From NCBI GenBank assembly GCA_946480495.1, contig CAMLKO010000103.1, forward strand, positions 1-5,159: a stretch of DNA of 5,159 bases, given 5' to 3'. The stretch's first letter is position 1, and each line of letters begins with the position of its first letter. The stretch comes from an uncultured Caulobacteraceae bacterium (GTDB lineage: Bacteria > Pseudomonadota > Alphaproteobacteria > Caulobacterales > Caulobacteraceae). The position numbers and the translations under genes were made by a program. This document shows positions 1-5,159 of the stretch, piece after piece. The notes under the pieces are model-generated. The model was not told the origin of the DNA. It saw only the letters and a program-made list of their open reading frames with translations, and did no database searches.

Positions 1-2
1 TG

Positions 3-1568
3 CGCCGCTTCTGGCGTGAGGAGCCCTTCGACTCCGACCTCCAGCAGCGCTTCCTTGCCCGGTTCGCCGACATGCTGACGGTCGACGACCACATCAAGCG
101 CGCCGACATGCTGCTGTACGGGACGCAGGGACCGGCGACCCAGACCATCGTCTACCTGCTGCCGGAGCCGCAGCGTTCGATGGCGCTGGTGCGCATGGCC
201 TTCCGCGCGGGCGCCTCGGACGCCAACACCCAGTTCGCCGCCCTGACGCCCGCCCAGCGGACCGACCCCGGCGTGGCGTTCGAGCACGCCGCATACCTGC
301 GCGACCAGGGATTGGATGGACTGGCGTTGAGCCTCGTCCCCTACTTCGGGCCGCCGCCGACCCATGACGCGGCCGTGCGGGTGTGGAAGGAACGTCGCGC
401 GCTGATCGGCACGGCCATCCGCGCCGGCGACTACCAGGCCGCCTACAAGGCCGCGGCCGACACCGGCATGACCTCCGGCGCGGAGCTGGCGGAAGCCGAG
501 TTCTACGCCGGCTGGATCGCGCTGACCCGGCTGAAGAAGCCCGATCTCGCGGCCAGGCACTTCGCGATGATCGAGGGCACGTCGGGCTCGCCGATCACCC
601 AGGCCCGCGCCCTCTACTGGGAAGGCCGCGCCGCCGAGGCGCTGGGCGATCCGGTGGGCGCGCAGAGCTATTACGGCCAGGGCGCCAGGCACCTGACCAC
701 CTTCTATGGCCAGCTGGCCGCCGAGAAGGTGGGGCTGAAGCAGCTGGCGCTCGGCCGCGACCCCATCATCACCGGACAGGACCGCGCCCAGTTCGAGGGC
801 CGCGACATCGTCCAGGCCGCCAGGATGCTGGCCGACGTCGGCGCGCGCGACACCATGCGGGTCTTCGTGCTGCATATCGACGACGTGCTGCCGACCGAGG
901 CGCAGCAGGCGCTGCTGTTCGACTTCGCCAAGCTCTACGGCGACCAGGACCTCGCCATGCGGGTGGTCCGCGCCGGCGCCCAGCGGGGCCTGATCCTGCC
1001 CGAGCGCGGCTATCCGCTCATCAACCCGCCGTATGCGCCGGGCGGGGCGGAGCCAGCCTTCGTGCTCAGCGTCAGCCGCCAGGAGAGCAACTTCAATCCC
1101 TACATCCGCTCGAGCGCGGGCGCGGTCGGGCTGATGCAGCTCTTGCCCTCCACCGCCGCCATCGTGGCCCGCAAGATCGGCGAGCCCTACTCGTCCGACC
1201 GGCTGACGGACCCGCAGTACAACATGCGGCTGGGCTCCAGCTATCTGGGCAGCCTGATCGACCGGTTCAGCGGCTCCTACCTGATGGCCGCGGCGGGCTA
1301 CAACGCCGGGCCGAACCGCCCGCCGCAGTGGGCCGGCTATTGCGGCGACCCGCGCGGATCGATGACCGACCCGCTCGACTACATCGAGTGCATCCCCTTC
1401 TCGGAGACGCGCAACTACGTGATGCGCACGCTGGAGACGACGCAGGTCTATCGGGCCCGGCTGGCCGGCGGCACGGCGCCGCTGACGCTGAGCAAGGACC
1501 TCAACCGCGGCAGCTACGGCTACTACGCCTCGAACACCTCGGGGACGGTCAGCGCCTCGCAACCCTAG
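3..1568 (+). CDS. slt: Soluble lytic murein transglycosylase (Slt70-like), 5'-truncated by window edge
   Basis: This is a periplasmic enzyme that cleaves the MurNAc-GlcNAc bond of peptidoglycan, leaving a 1,6-anhydro-MurNAc end. The frame is open from base 3, and the residues before the first ATG (72) already read as protein (FWREEPFDSDLQQRFLARF), so that ATG is internal and the true start and signal peptide lie off the left edge. About 521 residues are visible; Slt70-type proteins usually have about 600-650. The first 345 or so residues are helix-rich and match the superhelical U/L region, including the ARALYWEGRAAEALGD repeat-like helix and FYGQLAAEKVGL (about nt 600-740). The C-terminal SLT domain shows SRQESNFNP with the catalytic Glu at codon 1083-1085, then GLMQLLPSTA (from 1128), AAGYNAGPNRP (about 1290-1322) and the closing FSETRNYV. 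It ends at TAG 1566-1568, inside the end of the opposing ATPase gene. Family assignment is firm; the symbol is generic. Confidence 0.93.
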   Translation, partial: RRFWREEPFDSDLQQRFLARFADMLTVDDHIKRADMLLYGTQGPATQTIVYLLPEPQRSMALVRMAFRAGASDANTQFAALTPAQRTDPGVAFEHAAYLRDQGLDGLALSLVPYFGPPPTHDAAVRVWKERRALIGTAIRAGDYQAAYKAAADTGMTSGAELAEAEFYAGWIALTRLKKPDLAARHFAMIEGTSGSPITQARALYWEGRAAEALGDPVGAQSYYGQGARHLTTFYGQLAAEKVGLKQLALGRDPIITGQDRAQFEGRDIVQAARMLADVGARDTMRVFVLHIDDVLPTEAQQALLFDFAKLYGDQDLAMRVVRAGAQRGLILPERGYPLINPPYAPGGAEPAFVLSVSRQESNFNPYIRSSAGAVGLMQLLPSTAAIVARKIGEPYSSDRLTDPQYNMRLGSSYLGSLIDRFSGSYLMAAAGYNAGPNRPPQWAGYCGDPRGSMTDPLDYIECIPFSETRNYVMRTLETTQVYRARLAGGTAPLTLSKDLNRGSYGYYASNTSGTVSASQP

Positions 1569-2313
1569 AGGCCGACAGCGTCAGCCCCGCCGGGGTCTCC
1601 ACCAGCGCGCCGTCCAGCGCGAAGGCCTCGCGCAGCACCTGAGACGACAGCGCCCGTTGCGGCGAGCCTTCCGAAGCCACCCGTCCCTGATGCATCACCA
1701 CCAGGCGGTCGCAGGCGCGCGCGGCCAGCGTCAGGTCGTGCAGGGTGACGACGACGGCTGCGCCCCGCTCAGCCTCGGCGCGAAGCAGTTCCAGGGTCAG
1801 CAGCTGTGCGTCGGGATCGAGCCCGGCGGCCGGTTCGTCCGCGACCAACAGGGGCGCGCCCGTCGCCAGCAGCCGCGCCAGCAGCACCCGCGCGCGCTCG
1901 CCGCCGGACATGTCGAGGACGCCGCGCGCCGCGAAACCTTCCAGCCCGACCCGGGCGAGACACTCGCGCCCGACCTCCATCGCGCGCTTCGGCGGCAGGT
2001 GCGGCGCGCCGAGGCTGGCGATGCGGGCGGCGGCGAGGTTCCAGCCCACGCGGCGTTCCTGCGGCAGGTAGCCGACCAGCCGGGCGCGTTCGGCGGGCGA
2101 GAGGTCGTGCACCGCCCTCCCCTGCAGCCGCGCCTCGCCGGCCTCCAGCGGCAGCAGGCCCAGCCCCGCGCGCAGCAGCGTCGTCTTGCCCGCGCCATTG
2201 GGGCCGAGCACGCCGACGATCTCGCCGGCGGATACCGAGAGGCTCGCGTCGTGCAAGGCGACGCGCCCGCCCTGACGCGCCGTGGCGCCCACGATTTCCC
2301 AGACCGCGCTCAC
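1549..2313 (-). CDS. ABC importer ATP-binding protein (BtuD/FecE/HmuV type)
   Basis: This is the cytoplasmic ATPase that powers uptake through the adjacent FecCD-type permease. At 254 residues it has the usual length for BtuD/FecE. All nucleotide-binding motifs are intact: Walker A GPNGAGKT (37-44), Q-loop Gln85 in GYLPQE, signature MSGGE (135-139), Walker B LLVADEP (155-161) with catalytic Glu160, D-loop GLD (164-166) and switch His192 in TLHDL. The frame stays open far upstream, to 3150, but that part is antisense-type Arg/Gly-rich shadow of the permease. I chose GTG at 2313-2311 because it overlaps the permease stop as GTGA and has a GGAG (2326-2323) 9 bases upstream. The TGA stop lies 20 bases inside the end of the lytic transglycosylase gene. 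It is the last gene of the importer operon. The substrate (B12, ferric siderophore or haem) cannot be told from the ATPase. Confidence 0.93.
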   Translation of the reverse strand: MSAVWEIVGATARQGGRVALHDASLSVSAGEIVGVLGPNGAGKTTLLRAGLGLLPLEAGEARLQGRAVHDLSPAERARLVGYLPQERRVGWNLAAARIASLGAPHLPPKRAMEVGRECLARVGLEGFAARGVLDMSGGERARVLLARLLATGAPLLVADEPAAGLDPDAQLLTLELLRAEAERGAAVVVTLHDLTLAARACDRLVVMHQGRVASEGSPQRALSSQVLREAFALDGALVETPAGLTLSASRVARR

Positions 2314-3290
2314 GTCCGCCAGCTCCGGGCCGCGCGCCAGGCGATCAGCGCAAACACCGGCGCGCCGAAGAGGGCGGTGACCACGCCGAGTTTCAGTTCC
2401 TGCTCCGTCGGCAGCATGCGCGAAACGAGGTCGGCCACGGTGAGCAGCACCGCGCCCGCGACCGCCGAGGGAGCCAGCACCGCCTGCGGGTCGTCGCCCA
2501 CGCCGCGCCGGACCATGTGCGGGGCCGCCAGCCCCACGAACCCGATCACCCCCGTCGCCGCCACCGCCGCGCCCGACAGCAGCGCCGCGCCCGCCACGGC
2601 GGCGGCGCGCAGCCGGGCCATCGGCAGGCCGGACATGGCCGCGGTCTCCTCGCCCAGCGTCAGCATCGTCAGTCCGCGTCCGGCGTAACCGCAGAGCGCC
2701 GCGCCAACGGCCATCGGGACGAGCGTGCGCGCCACATCCGCCCAGTCGCGGTTGGCCGCCGAGCCCAGCAGCCAGGACATGATTTCCGTAAGCGAGACGG
2801 GCGAGCGCGACAGGTTGAAGATCAGCGCCGTCAGCGCGCCCGCGAACGCCGACAGGGCTACGCCGAACAGGATCAACGCCTCGGGCTCTCGCAGCCTCGC
2901 CGCCAGGGCGACGACGATCACGCCCGCGACCAGCGCCCCCAGCAACGCCGAGCCCTCGATGGCCCCCGGCACGGCCGCCAGGCCCAGCGCGATGGCGAAC
3001 GCCGCGCCAAGTCCCGAACTCGCCGACACGCCCAGCACCCCGGGATCGGCCAGCGGGTTGCGCAGCAGCCCCTGCATCGCCGCGCCGGCCAATCCCAGGC
3101 CTGCACCGACCACAGCCGCCGTCGCGGCGCGCGGCGCACGGATCGACCACAGCACCTCGCCGGGCGGCGAGCCGGGGTCGCGGAAGGCCTGCATGACCTG
3201 CTGCGCCGTCAGCGGCGTCTCGCCGAGCAGCACCGCCATGGCGAGCACCACGGCCAGCGCGACGATCAGGAACAGCGTCAGCCGGTTCAT
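2310..3290 (-). CDS. FecCD/BtuC-family ABC permease
   Basis: This is the inner-membrane channel of a type II metal-chelate importer, expected to work as a homodimer with about ten membrane helices per subunit. It has 326 residues, the normal family size, and is hydrophobic throughout. Family motifs are clear: IRAPR (50-54), GLLRNPLADPG (73-83), GFVGLAAPH (250-258, around the cytoplasmic coupling helix that meets the ATPase) and GVVTALFGAP (302-311). The frame could begin further upstream at 3347, but the extra 19 residues are Gly/Ala-rich and lie inside the binding-protein gene. ATG 3290-3288 gives a normal MNRLTLFLIVAL membrane start, overlaps the preceding stop as ATGA, and has AGGCGG (3303-3298) 7 bases upstream. 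Its TGA overlaps the ATPase GTG by 4 bases, implying translational coupling in both directions along the operon. Family and role are firm; the substrate is not resolved. Confidence 0.95.
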   Translation of the reverse strand: MNRLTLFLIVALAVVLAMAVLLGETPLTAQQVMQAFRDPGSPPGEVLWSIRAPRAATAAVVGAGLGLAGAAMQGLLRNPLADPGVLGVSASSGLGAAFAIALGLAAVPGAIEGSALLGALVAGVIVVALAARLREPEALILFGVALSAFAGALTALIFNLSRSPVSLTEIMSWLLGSAANRDWADVARTLVPMAVGAALCGYAGRGLTMLTLGEETAAMSGLPMARLRAAAVAGAALLSGAAVAATGVIGFVGLAAPHMVRRGVGDDPQAVLAPSAVAGAVLLTVADLVSRMLPTEQELKLGVVTALFGAPVFALIAWRAARSWRT

Positions 3291-4087
3291 CGCGGCGCCG
3301 CCTGCGCCAGCTGCCGCGCGCCCTGCGCCGCGAACCAGCCCGGACATCCGGCGATGGAGGCCGACAGCGACCCGATCGCCTTCTCCCGGATTAACGGCTG
3401 CAGCACCCGATGCCGTCCCGGGCCCCAGCGCACCATGGCCGTCGCAAACGCATCGAAGAAGCCGAGCACCAGCGCGCCCGGCGGGTTCATCACCAGCGCC
3501 TCCAGCGACACCGGCTGGTAGCCCGGCCGGCTCCCCGCGTTCGTCAGCCCAGCCGCCTCCAGCATCGCCTTGATCAACGTGCCTTCGCCCGCCGTGAAAC
3601 CGCTGGGCGTCAGGTAGAGCGCCGAGCGGCCGTGCCAGGCGCCCCGCGAAGCCGCCAGGTCAGCATCCATCTTCGCGACCATCCGCTCGCCCGCCTCGCG
3701 CTCGTCCAGCGCGGCGGCCACGCGGCGGACGTTGTCGCGGACGCCGGTGAAGTCGGTCGCCTCCTCGATGCGCACCACCTTCACGCCCCGGCGTTCGAGC
3801 ACGCGGGCCAGCCGCTCGTCGCCGCCCCAGTAGCGGACGACCACGTCGGGCCGCGCGGCCAGCAGGGCCTCGGCGCTCGCCCGGCGGACCGGCAGGCCGG
3901 CGGCGCGGTCCCGCAGGTAGGAATCCCGCGCGCCGGCCCTGGGCGACAGGCCGACGATGGCCTCGCGTGGGCTCAGCGCCAGGACGTACTGGTCCGAACA
4001 CTGGTCGAGCGACATGACGCGCGGCGCGGCCGCCGCGCCGCCCGCGAGCGACAGGCTCGCGGCGGCGATCAGGACGGGAAGGCGCAA
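3287..4087 (-). CDS. Periplasmic substrate-binding protein of metal-chelate ABC importer (BtuF/FepB-like)
   Basis: This protein captures the substrate in the periplasm and delivers it to the permease. It has 266 residues. An N-terminal Sec signal peptide is visible: MRLPVL, a hydrophobic Ala/Leu core to about residue 17, then a run of Ala with probable signal peptidase I cleavage before Pro22. There is no lipobox, so it should be soluble. The mature protein opens with the family strand RVMSLDQCSDQYVLAL, followed by ALLAARPDVVV and VKVVRIEEATDF, typical of the Peripla_BP_2 fold of two lobes joined by a long helix. The ending GCPGWFAAQGARQLA is also family-like. Only two cysteines are present, Cys30 and Cys248. 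The start is TTG 4087-4085: no ATG/GTG lies upstream in frame, and the next ATG (codon 25) would remove the signal peptide. Only a minimal GGA (4098-4096) precedes it, and the TetR stop is 4 bases upstream. Substrate could be corrinoid, ferric siderophore or haem. Confidence 0.9.
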   Translation of the reverse strand: MRLPVLIAAASLSLAGGAAAAPRVMSLDQCSDQYVLALSPREAIVGLSPRAGARDSYLRDRAAGLPVRRASAEALLAARPDVVVRYWGGDERLARVLERRGVKVVRIEEATDFTGVRDNVRRVAAALDEREAGERMVAKMDADLAASRGAWHGRSALYLTPSGFTAGEGTLIKAMLEAAGLTNAGSRPGYQPVSLEALVMNPPGALVLGFFDAFATAMVRWGPGRHRVLQPLIREKAIGSLSASIAGCPGWFAAQGARQLAQAAPR

Positions 4088-4091
4088 GGGG

Positions 4092-4730
4092 CTAATCCGA
4101 AACCAGGCCGTGGAGCAGGCCTTCGACCAGCACCTGCCTGAGGTCGTCGGGCGCCACCCACGGAAAGGTCGGCCGCGTCACGATCAGGGCCACGACCCCG
4201 TGACAGGCCGCCCACATCACCTGGGCGGCGCTTTCCGGCGTGCCCGTCCGCAGACGCCCCGCCGCGGCGATCTCGCGCACGACGCCGAGGAACTTGTCGA
4301 AGCAGCGTTCGCCCAGCGCCATGGTCGCGGCCTGCTTGTCCTCCGAGATCGCCTGCATCGAGGAGCAGAAGACGAGCTGGTAGGCGTTGGGATTGGTCAG
4401 GGCGAAGCGGACGTAGCCTTCGGCCATCAGCTTGACCCGCGCGACGGGATCGATCGGCTGGACGGCGACCTGTTCGTTGTAGGTCAGGAGCCGCGTGATC
4501 GCCCCCTCGCAGATCTCCAGCAGGATCTGGTCCTTGTCGGAGAAGTGCATGTAGAGCGCGGTCGAAGAGACCCCGACCTCATCGGCGATCTTGCGGATGG
4601 TGGCGCCCTGGTAGCCCTCGGCGAGGAAGATGCGCTCGGCGGCTTCGAGGATCTCGGCGCGGCGCAGGTGTCCATCGCCCTTGGCCTTTCGCGCCGACCG
4701 CTGCGATTTCGCCAACGCTAAAGACACCAC
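4092..4730 (-). CDS. TetR/AcrR-family transcriptional regulator
   Basis: This is a dimeric DNA-binding repressor that is normally released by a small ligand. It has up to 212 residues. The TetR_N helix-turn-helix spans about residues 27-73, with the hallmark ATIRKIADEVGVSSTALYMHF (43-63) followed by SDKDQIL. The C-terminal ligand/dimer domain contains GYVRFALTNPNAYQLVF (105-121) and WAACHG (173-178), resembling the TetR_C_33 (WHG) class. A basic extension (QRSARKAKGDGHLRR) precedes the HTH. Four cysteines occur (74, 122, 143, 176). The start is one of two adjacent GTG codons, 4730 or 4727. The purine tract AAGGGGG (4739-4733) is only 2 bases from the first but 5 from the second, which favours 4727. 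It heads the operon, with 4 bases to the binding-protein TTG, so autoregulation plus control of the importer is likely, though control of the divergent gene is also possible. The ligand is unknown. Confidence 0.93.
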   Translation of the reverse strand: MVSLALAKSQRSARKAKGDGHLRRAEILEAAERIFLAEGYQGATIRKIADEVGVSSTALYMHFSDKDQILLEICEGAITRLLTYNEQVAVQPIDPVARVKLMAEGYVRFALTNPNAYQLVFCSSMQAISEDKQAATMALGERCFDKFLGVVREIAAAGRLRTGTPESAAQVMWAACHGVVALIVTRPTFPWVAPDDLRQVLVEGLLHGLVSD

Positions 4731-4732
4731 GT

Positions 4733-4739
4733 CCCCCTT
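4733..4739 (-). promoter_or_regulatory. Ribosome binding site of the TetR gene
   Basis: On the minus strand this reads AAGGGGG. It lies 2 bases before the GTG at 4730 and 5 bases before the second GTG at 4727. The spacing favours the second GTG as the working start, shortening the regulator by one residue. Confidence 0.55.
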
Positions 4740-4754
4740 GCACCTCGCCCCGCG

Positions 4755-4785
4755 ATACTAAACGGCAATCACCCAGCACCCGCAA
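4755..4785 (-). promoter_or_regulatory. Possible promoter of the TetR-importer operon
   Basis: On the minus strand, TTGCGG (4785-4780) and TAGTAT (4760-4755) could serve as -35 and -10 elements with a 19-base spacer, slightly longer than the ideal 17. Reading TTTAGT as the -10 gives a spacer of 17. The -10 lies about 24 bases before the first GTG, implying a short leader of roughly 15-20 bases. This is the most A/T-rich patch next to the gene. It is a weak match by eye only. Confidence 0.35.
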
Positions 4786-4801
4786 GCGGCGTAAACGCCG
4801 C
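4786..4801. promoter_or_regulatory. Perfect 7-bp inverted repeat, candidate TetR operator
   Basis: GCGGCGT and ACGCCGC are exact reverse complements separated by AA, giving a 16-bp dyad. It abuts the outer edge of the proposed -35 element of the TetR operon and lies 56 bp from the first GTG. TetR-family dimers commonly bind near-palindromes of about this size in their own promoters. A hairpin with a TAAA loop is also possible, but the following CTTTC is too poor in T for a convincing terminator. Operator function is inference. Confidence 0.45.
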
Positions 4802-4816
4802 CTTTCGCCCGCCAGT

Positions 4817-4842
4817 GGTTGCATGTGAAAACAAGCGCAACC
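4817..4842. promoter_or_regulatory. Inverted repeat GGTTGC-N14-GCAACC, candidate operator
   Basis: The two 6-bp arms (4817-4822 and 4837-4842) are exact reverse complements, and one outer step further also pairs (GTGGTTGC against GCAACCGC with one mismatch). The arm centres are 20 bp apart, about two helical turns, as expected for a dimeric regulator contacting one face of DNA. The spacer is comparatively A-rich (GTGAAAACAAG). It sits mid-way in the divergent region and could act on either gene. Confidence 0.3.
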
Positions 4843-4855
4843 GCCGGTCTCTACA

Positions 4856-4870
4856 CTTGCAGGTAGCAAG
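4856..4870. repeat. Short perfect inverted repeat CTTGC-AGGTA-GCAAG
   Basis: Two 5-bp arms flank a 5-base spacer, 35 bases before the ATG at 4906. It may lie in the leader or promoter of the divergent membrane-protein gene and could be an operator or a small hairpin. Five-base arms arise by chance fairly often, so the weight is low. Confidence 0.22.
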
Positions 4871-4894
4871 CTGCTCCTCATCGCCCGCCGCTCT

Positions 4895-4900
4895 GGGGGG
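4895..4900 (+). promoter_or_regulatory. Ribosome binding site of the rightward membrane-protein gene
   Basis: A GGGGGG tract lies 5 bases before ATG 4906. It is a G-rich variant of the Shine-Dalgarno sequence at normal spacing and supports this ATG as the start, as no other start codon exists in the frame upstream. Confidence 0.5.
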
Positions 4901-4905
4901 CTCGG

Positions 4906-5159
4906 ATGGCGCGCGAAAATCCGGAAACGAGGATTGCGATCGGCGGCGCGGGCGCATTTGCGCCGCGCGTCGGCGCCGCGCCGCATCCCCTGTCGTTCGG
5001 CGGCGCGGCCAGACCGCCGACGCTGCCGCAGCAGATCGTCGGGTTCACGGCGTTGGGCCTGCTGATCGGCGGACTGATCGCGGCGGCGACGCCGACGCTG
5101 CATCTGCTGCACGTGCTTTTCTTCACCGCCTTTGCGATCACCGCGGGCCTGAGGCTCGC
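4906..5159 (+). CDS. N-terminal fragment of an inner-membrane protein, possibly a family 2 glycosyltransferase (3' end off window)
   Basis: ATG 4906 opens a frame that runs without a stop to the window edge, giving 84 complete codons. The frame has a TAG at 4864-4866 and no other ATG/GTG/TTG before 4906, and a GGGGGG tract sits 5 bases upstream, so the start is well supported. Residues 1-43 or so are polar and Gly/Ala/Pro-rich (MARENPETRIAIGG...). They are followed by two probable membrane segments, IVGFTALGLLIGGLIAAA (about 45-62) and LHLLHVLFFTAFAITAGLRL (about 65-84), the second ending in an Arg at the edge. A flexible cytoplasmic N-terminus and a membrane hairpin ending in -GLRL would suit the start of a membrane-embedded family 2 glycosyltransferase, but no catalytic motif is visible and this is a guess. 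It is divergent from the TetR gene across 175 bp. That it is a coding region is fairly sure; its function is not. Confidence 0.7.
   Translation, partial: MARENPETRIAIGGAGAFAPRVGAAPHPLSFGGAARPPTLPQQIVGFTALGLLIGGLIAAATPTLHLLHVLFFTAFAITAGLRL

Noticed and set aside
383..1642. A 419-codon + strand frame within the transglycosylase gene.
   Set aside because: It is a +1/+2 frame shadow: Arg/Gly-rich, no motif, while the overlapping frame has all SLT domain motifs.
2314..3150. Upstream extension of the ATPase frame, which would make a 533-residue protein.
   Set aside because: The extra residues are Gly/Arg-rich noise lying in another frame of the permease gene; GTG 2313 with the GTGA overlap and upstream GGAG explains the real start.
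1806..3521. A 571-codon open frame on the + strand opposite the importer genes.
   Set aside because: The translation is Arg/Ala/Pro/Gln-rich with no domain, and it lies antisense to two clear genes with full family motifs. Long antisense frames are expected in DNA of this GC content.
4786..4807. The GCGGCG-TAAA-CGCCGC dyad as a Rho-independent terminator.
   Set aside because: It is followed by CTTTCGCC rather than a T run on the + strand and by TTGCGG on the - strand, and it lies between two divergent starts where no terminator is needed.
4845..4861. A sigma-54 type promoter (GG ... TTGC) before the rightward gene.
   Set aside because: The GG and GC doublets are separated by 11 bases rather than the required 10, and the rest of the consensus is not met.
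4731..4905. A cobalamin riboswitch controlling the importer.
   Set aside because: No B12-box-like conserved sequence is seen, the leader of the operon seems too short, and the importer genes lie behind the TetR gene with a 4-base gap.
4579..5112. A 177-codon minus-strand frame, with shorter ones at 4769-4957 and 4878-5141, across the divergent region.
   Set aside because: They are low-complexity Arg/Ala/Pro translations overlapping the TetR N-terminus or the rightward gene in antisense, with no ribosome site noted.

Overview
The window is a very GC-rich stretch with dense gene packing and little non-coding DNA. Codon use is strongly biased to G/C at third positions, and starts include GTG and TTG. 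Together with the protein types (an Slt-family lytic transglycosylase with a GLMQLLPSTA motif, and a substrate-binding protein beginning SLDQCSDQ), this suggests a Gram-negative alphaproteobacterium, perhaps of the Caulobacter/Phenylobacterium kind. The taxonomic guess is inference from style and was not checked against a database.

Layout. Positions 3-1568 (+) hold the C-terminal four-fifths or so of a soluble lytic murein transglycosylase whose start lies to the left of the window. Its last 20 bases overlap, tail to tail, the last gene of a minus-strand operon. That operon reads right to left: a TetR-family regulator (4730-4092), a periplasmic substrate-binding protein (4087-3287), a FecCD/BtuC-type permease (3290-2310) and a BtuD/FecE-type ATPase (2313-1549). 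The last two junctions are classic 4-base overlaps (ATGA, GTGA), and the regulator-to-binding-protein gap is only 4 bases, so the four genes are very likely co-transcribed and translationally coupled. Positions 4731-4905 are a 175-bp divergent intergenic region with three inverted repeats and a plausible promoter for the operon. From 4906 (+) a new gene begins and runs off the right end. Only 84 codons are visible, with two predicted membrane segments. It may be an inner-membrane enzyme such as a family 2 glycosyltransferase, but this is weakly supported.

How the genes work together. The binding protein, permease and ATPase form a complete type II (BtuCDF-like) importer for a metal chelate: vitamin B12/corrinoid, ferric siderophore or haem. 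The sequence alone does not decide which. The outer-membrane TonB-dependent receptor that such importers need is not in the window. The TetR regulator is the first gene of the operon and may control its own promoter and the importer, with the intergenic inverted repeats as candidate operators. No cobalamin riboswitch or clear Fur box was recognised. The transglycosylase is a separate cell-wall gene with no obvious functional tie to the importer.

I found no evidence of a mobile element, CRISPR array, tRNA or rRNA. The long Arg/Ala/Pro-rich open frames antisense to the real genes are high-GC shadows. The region looks largely like ordinary core genome. The points most worth a second look are the TetR-headed importer operon and its intergenic operator candidates.
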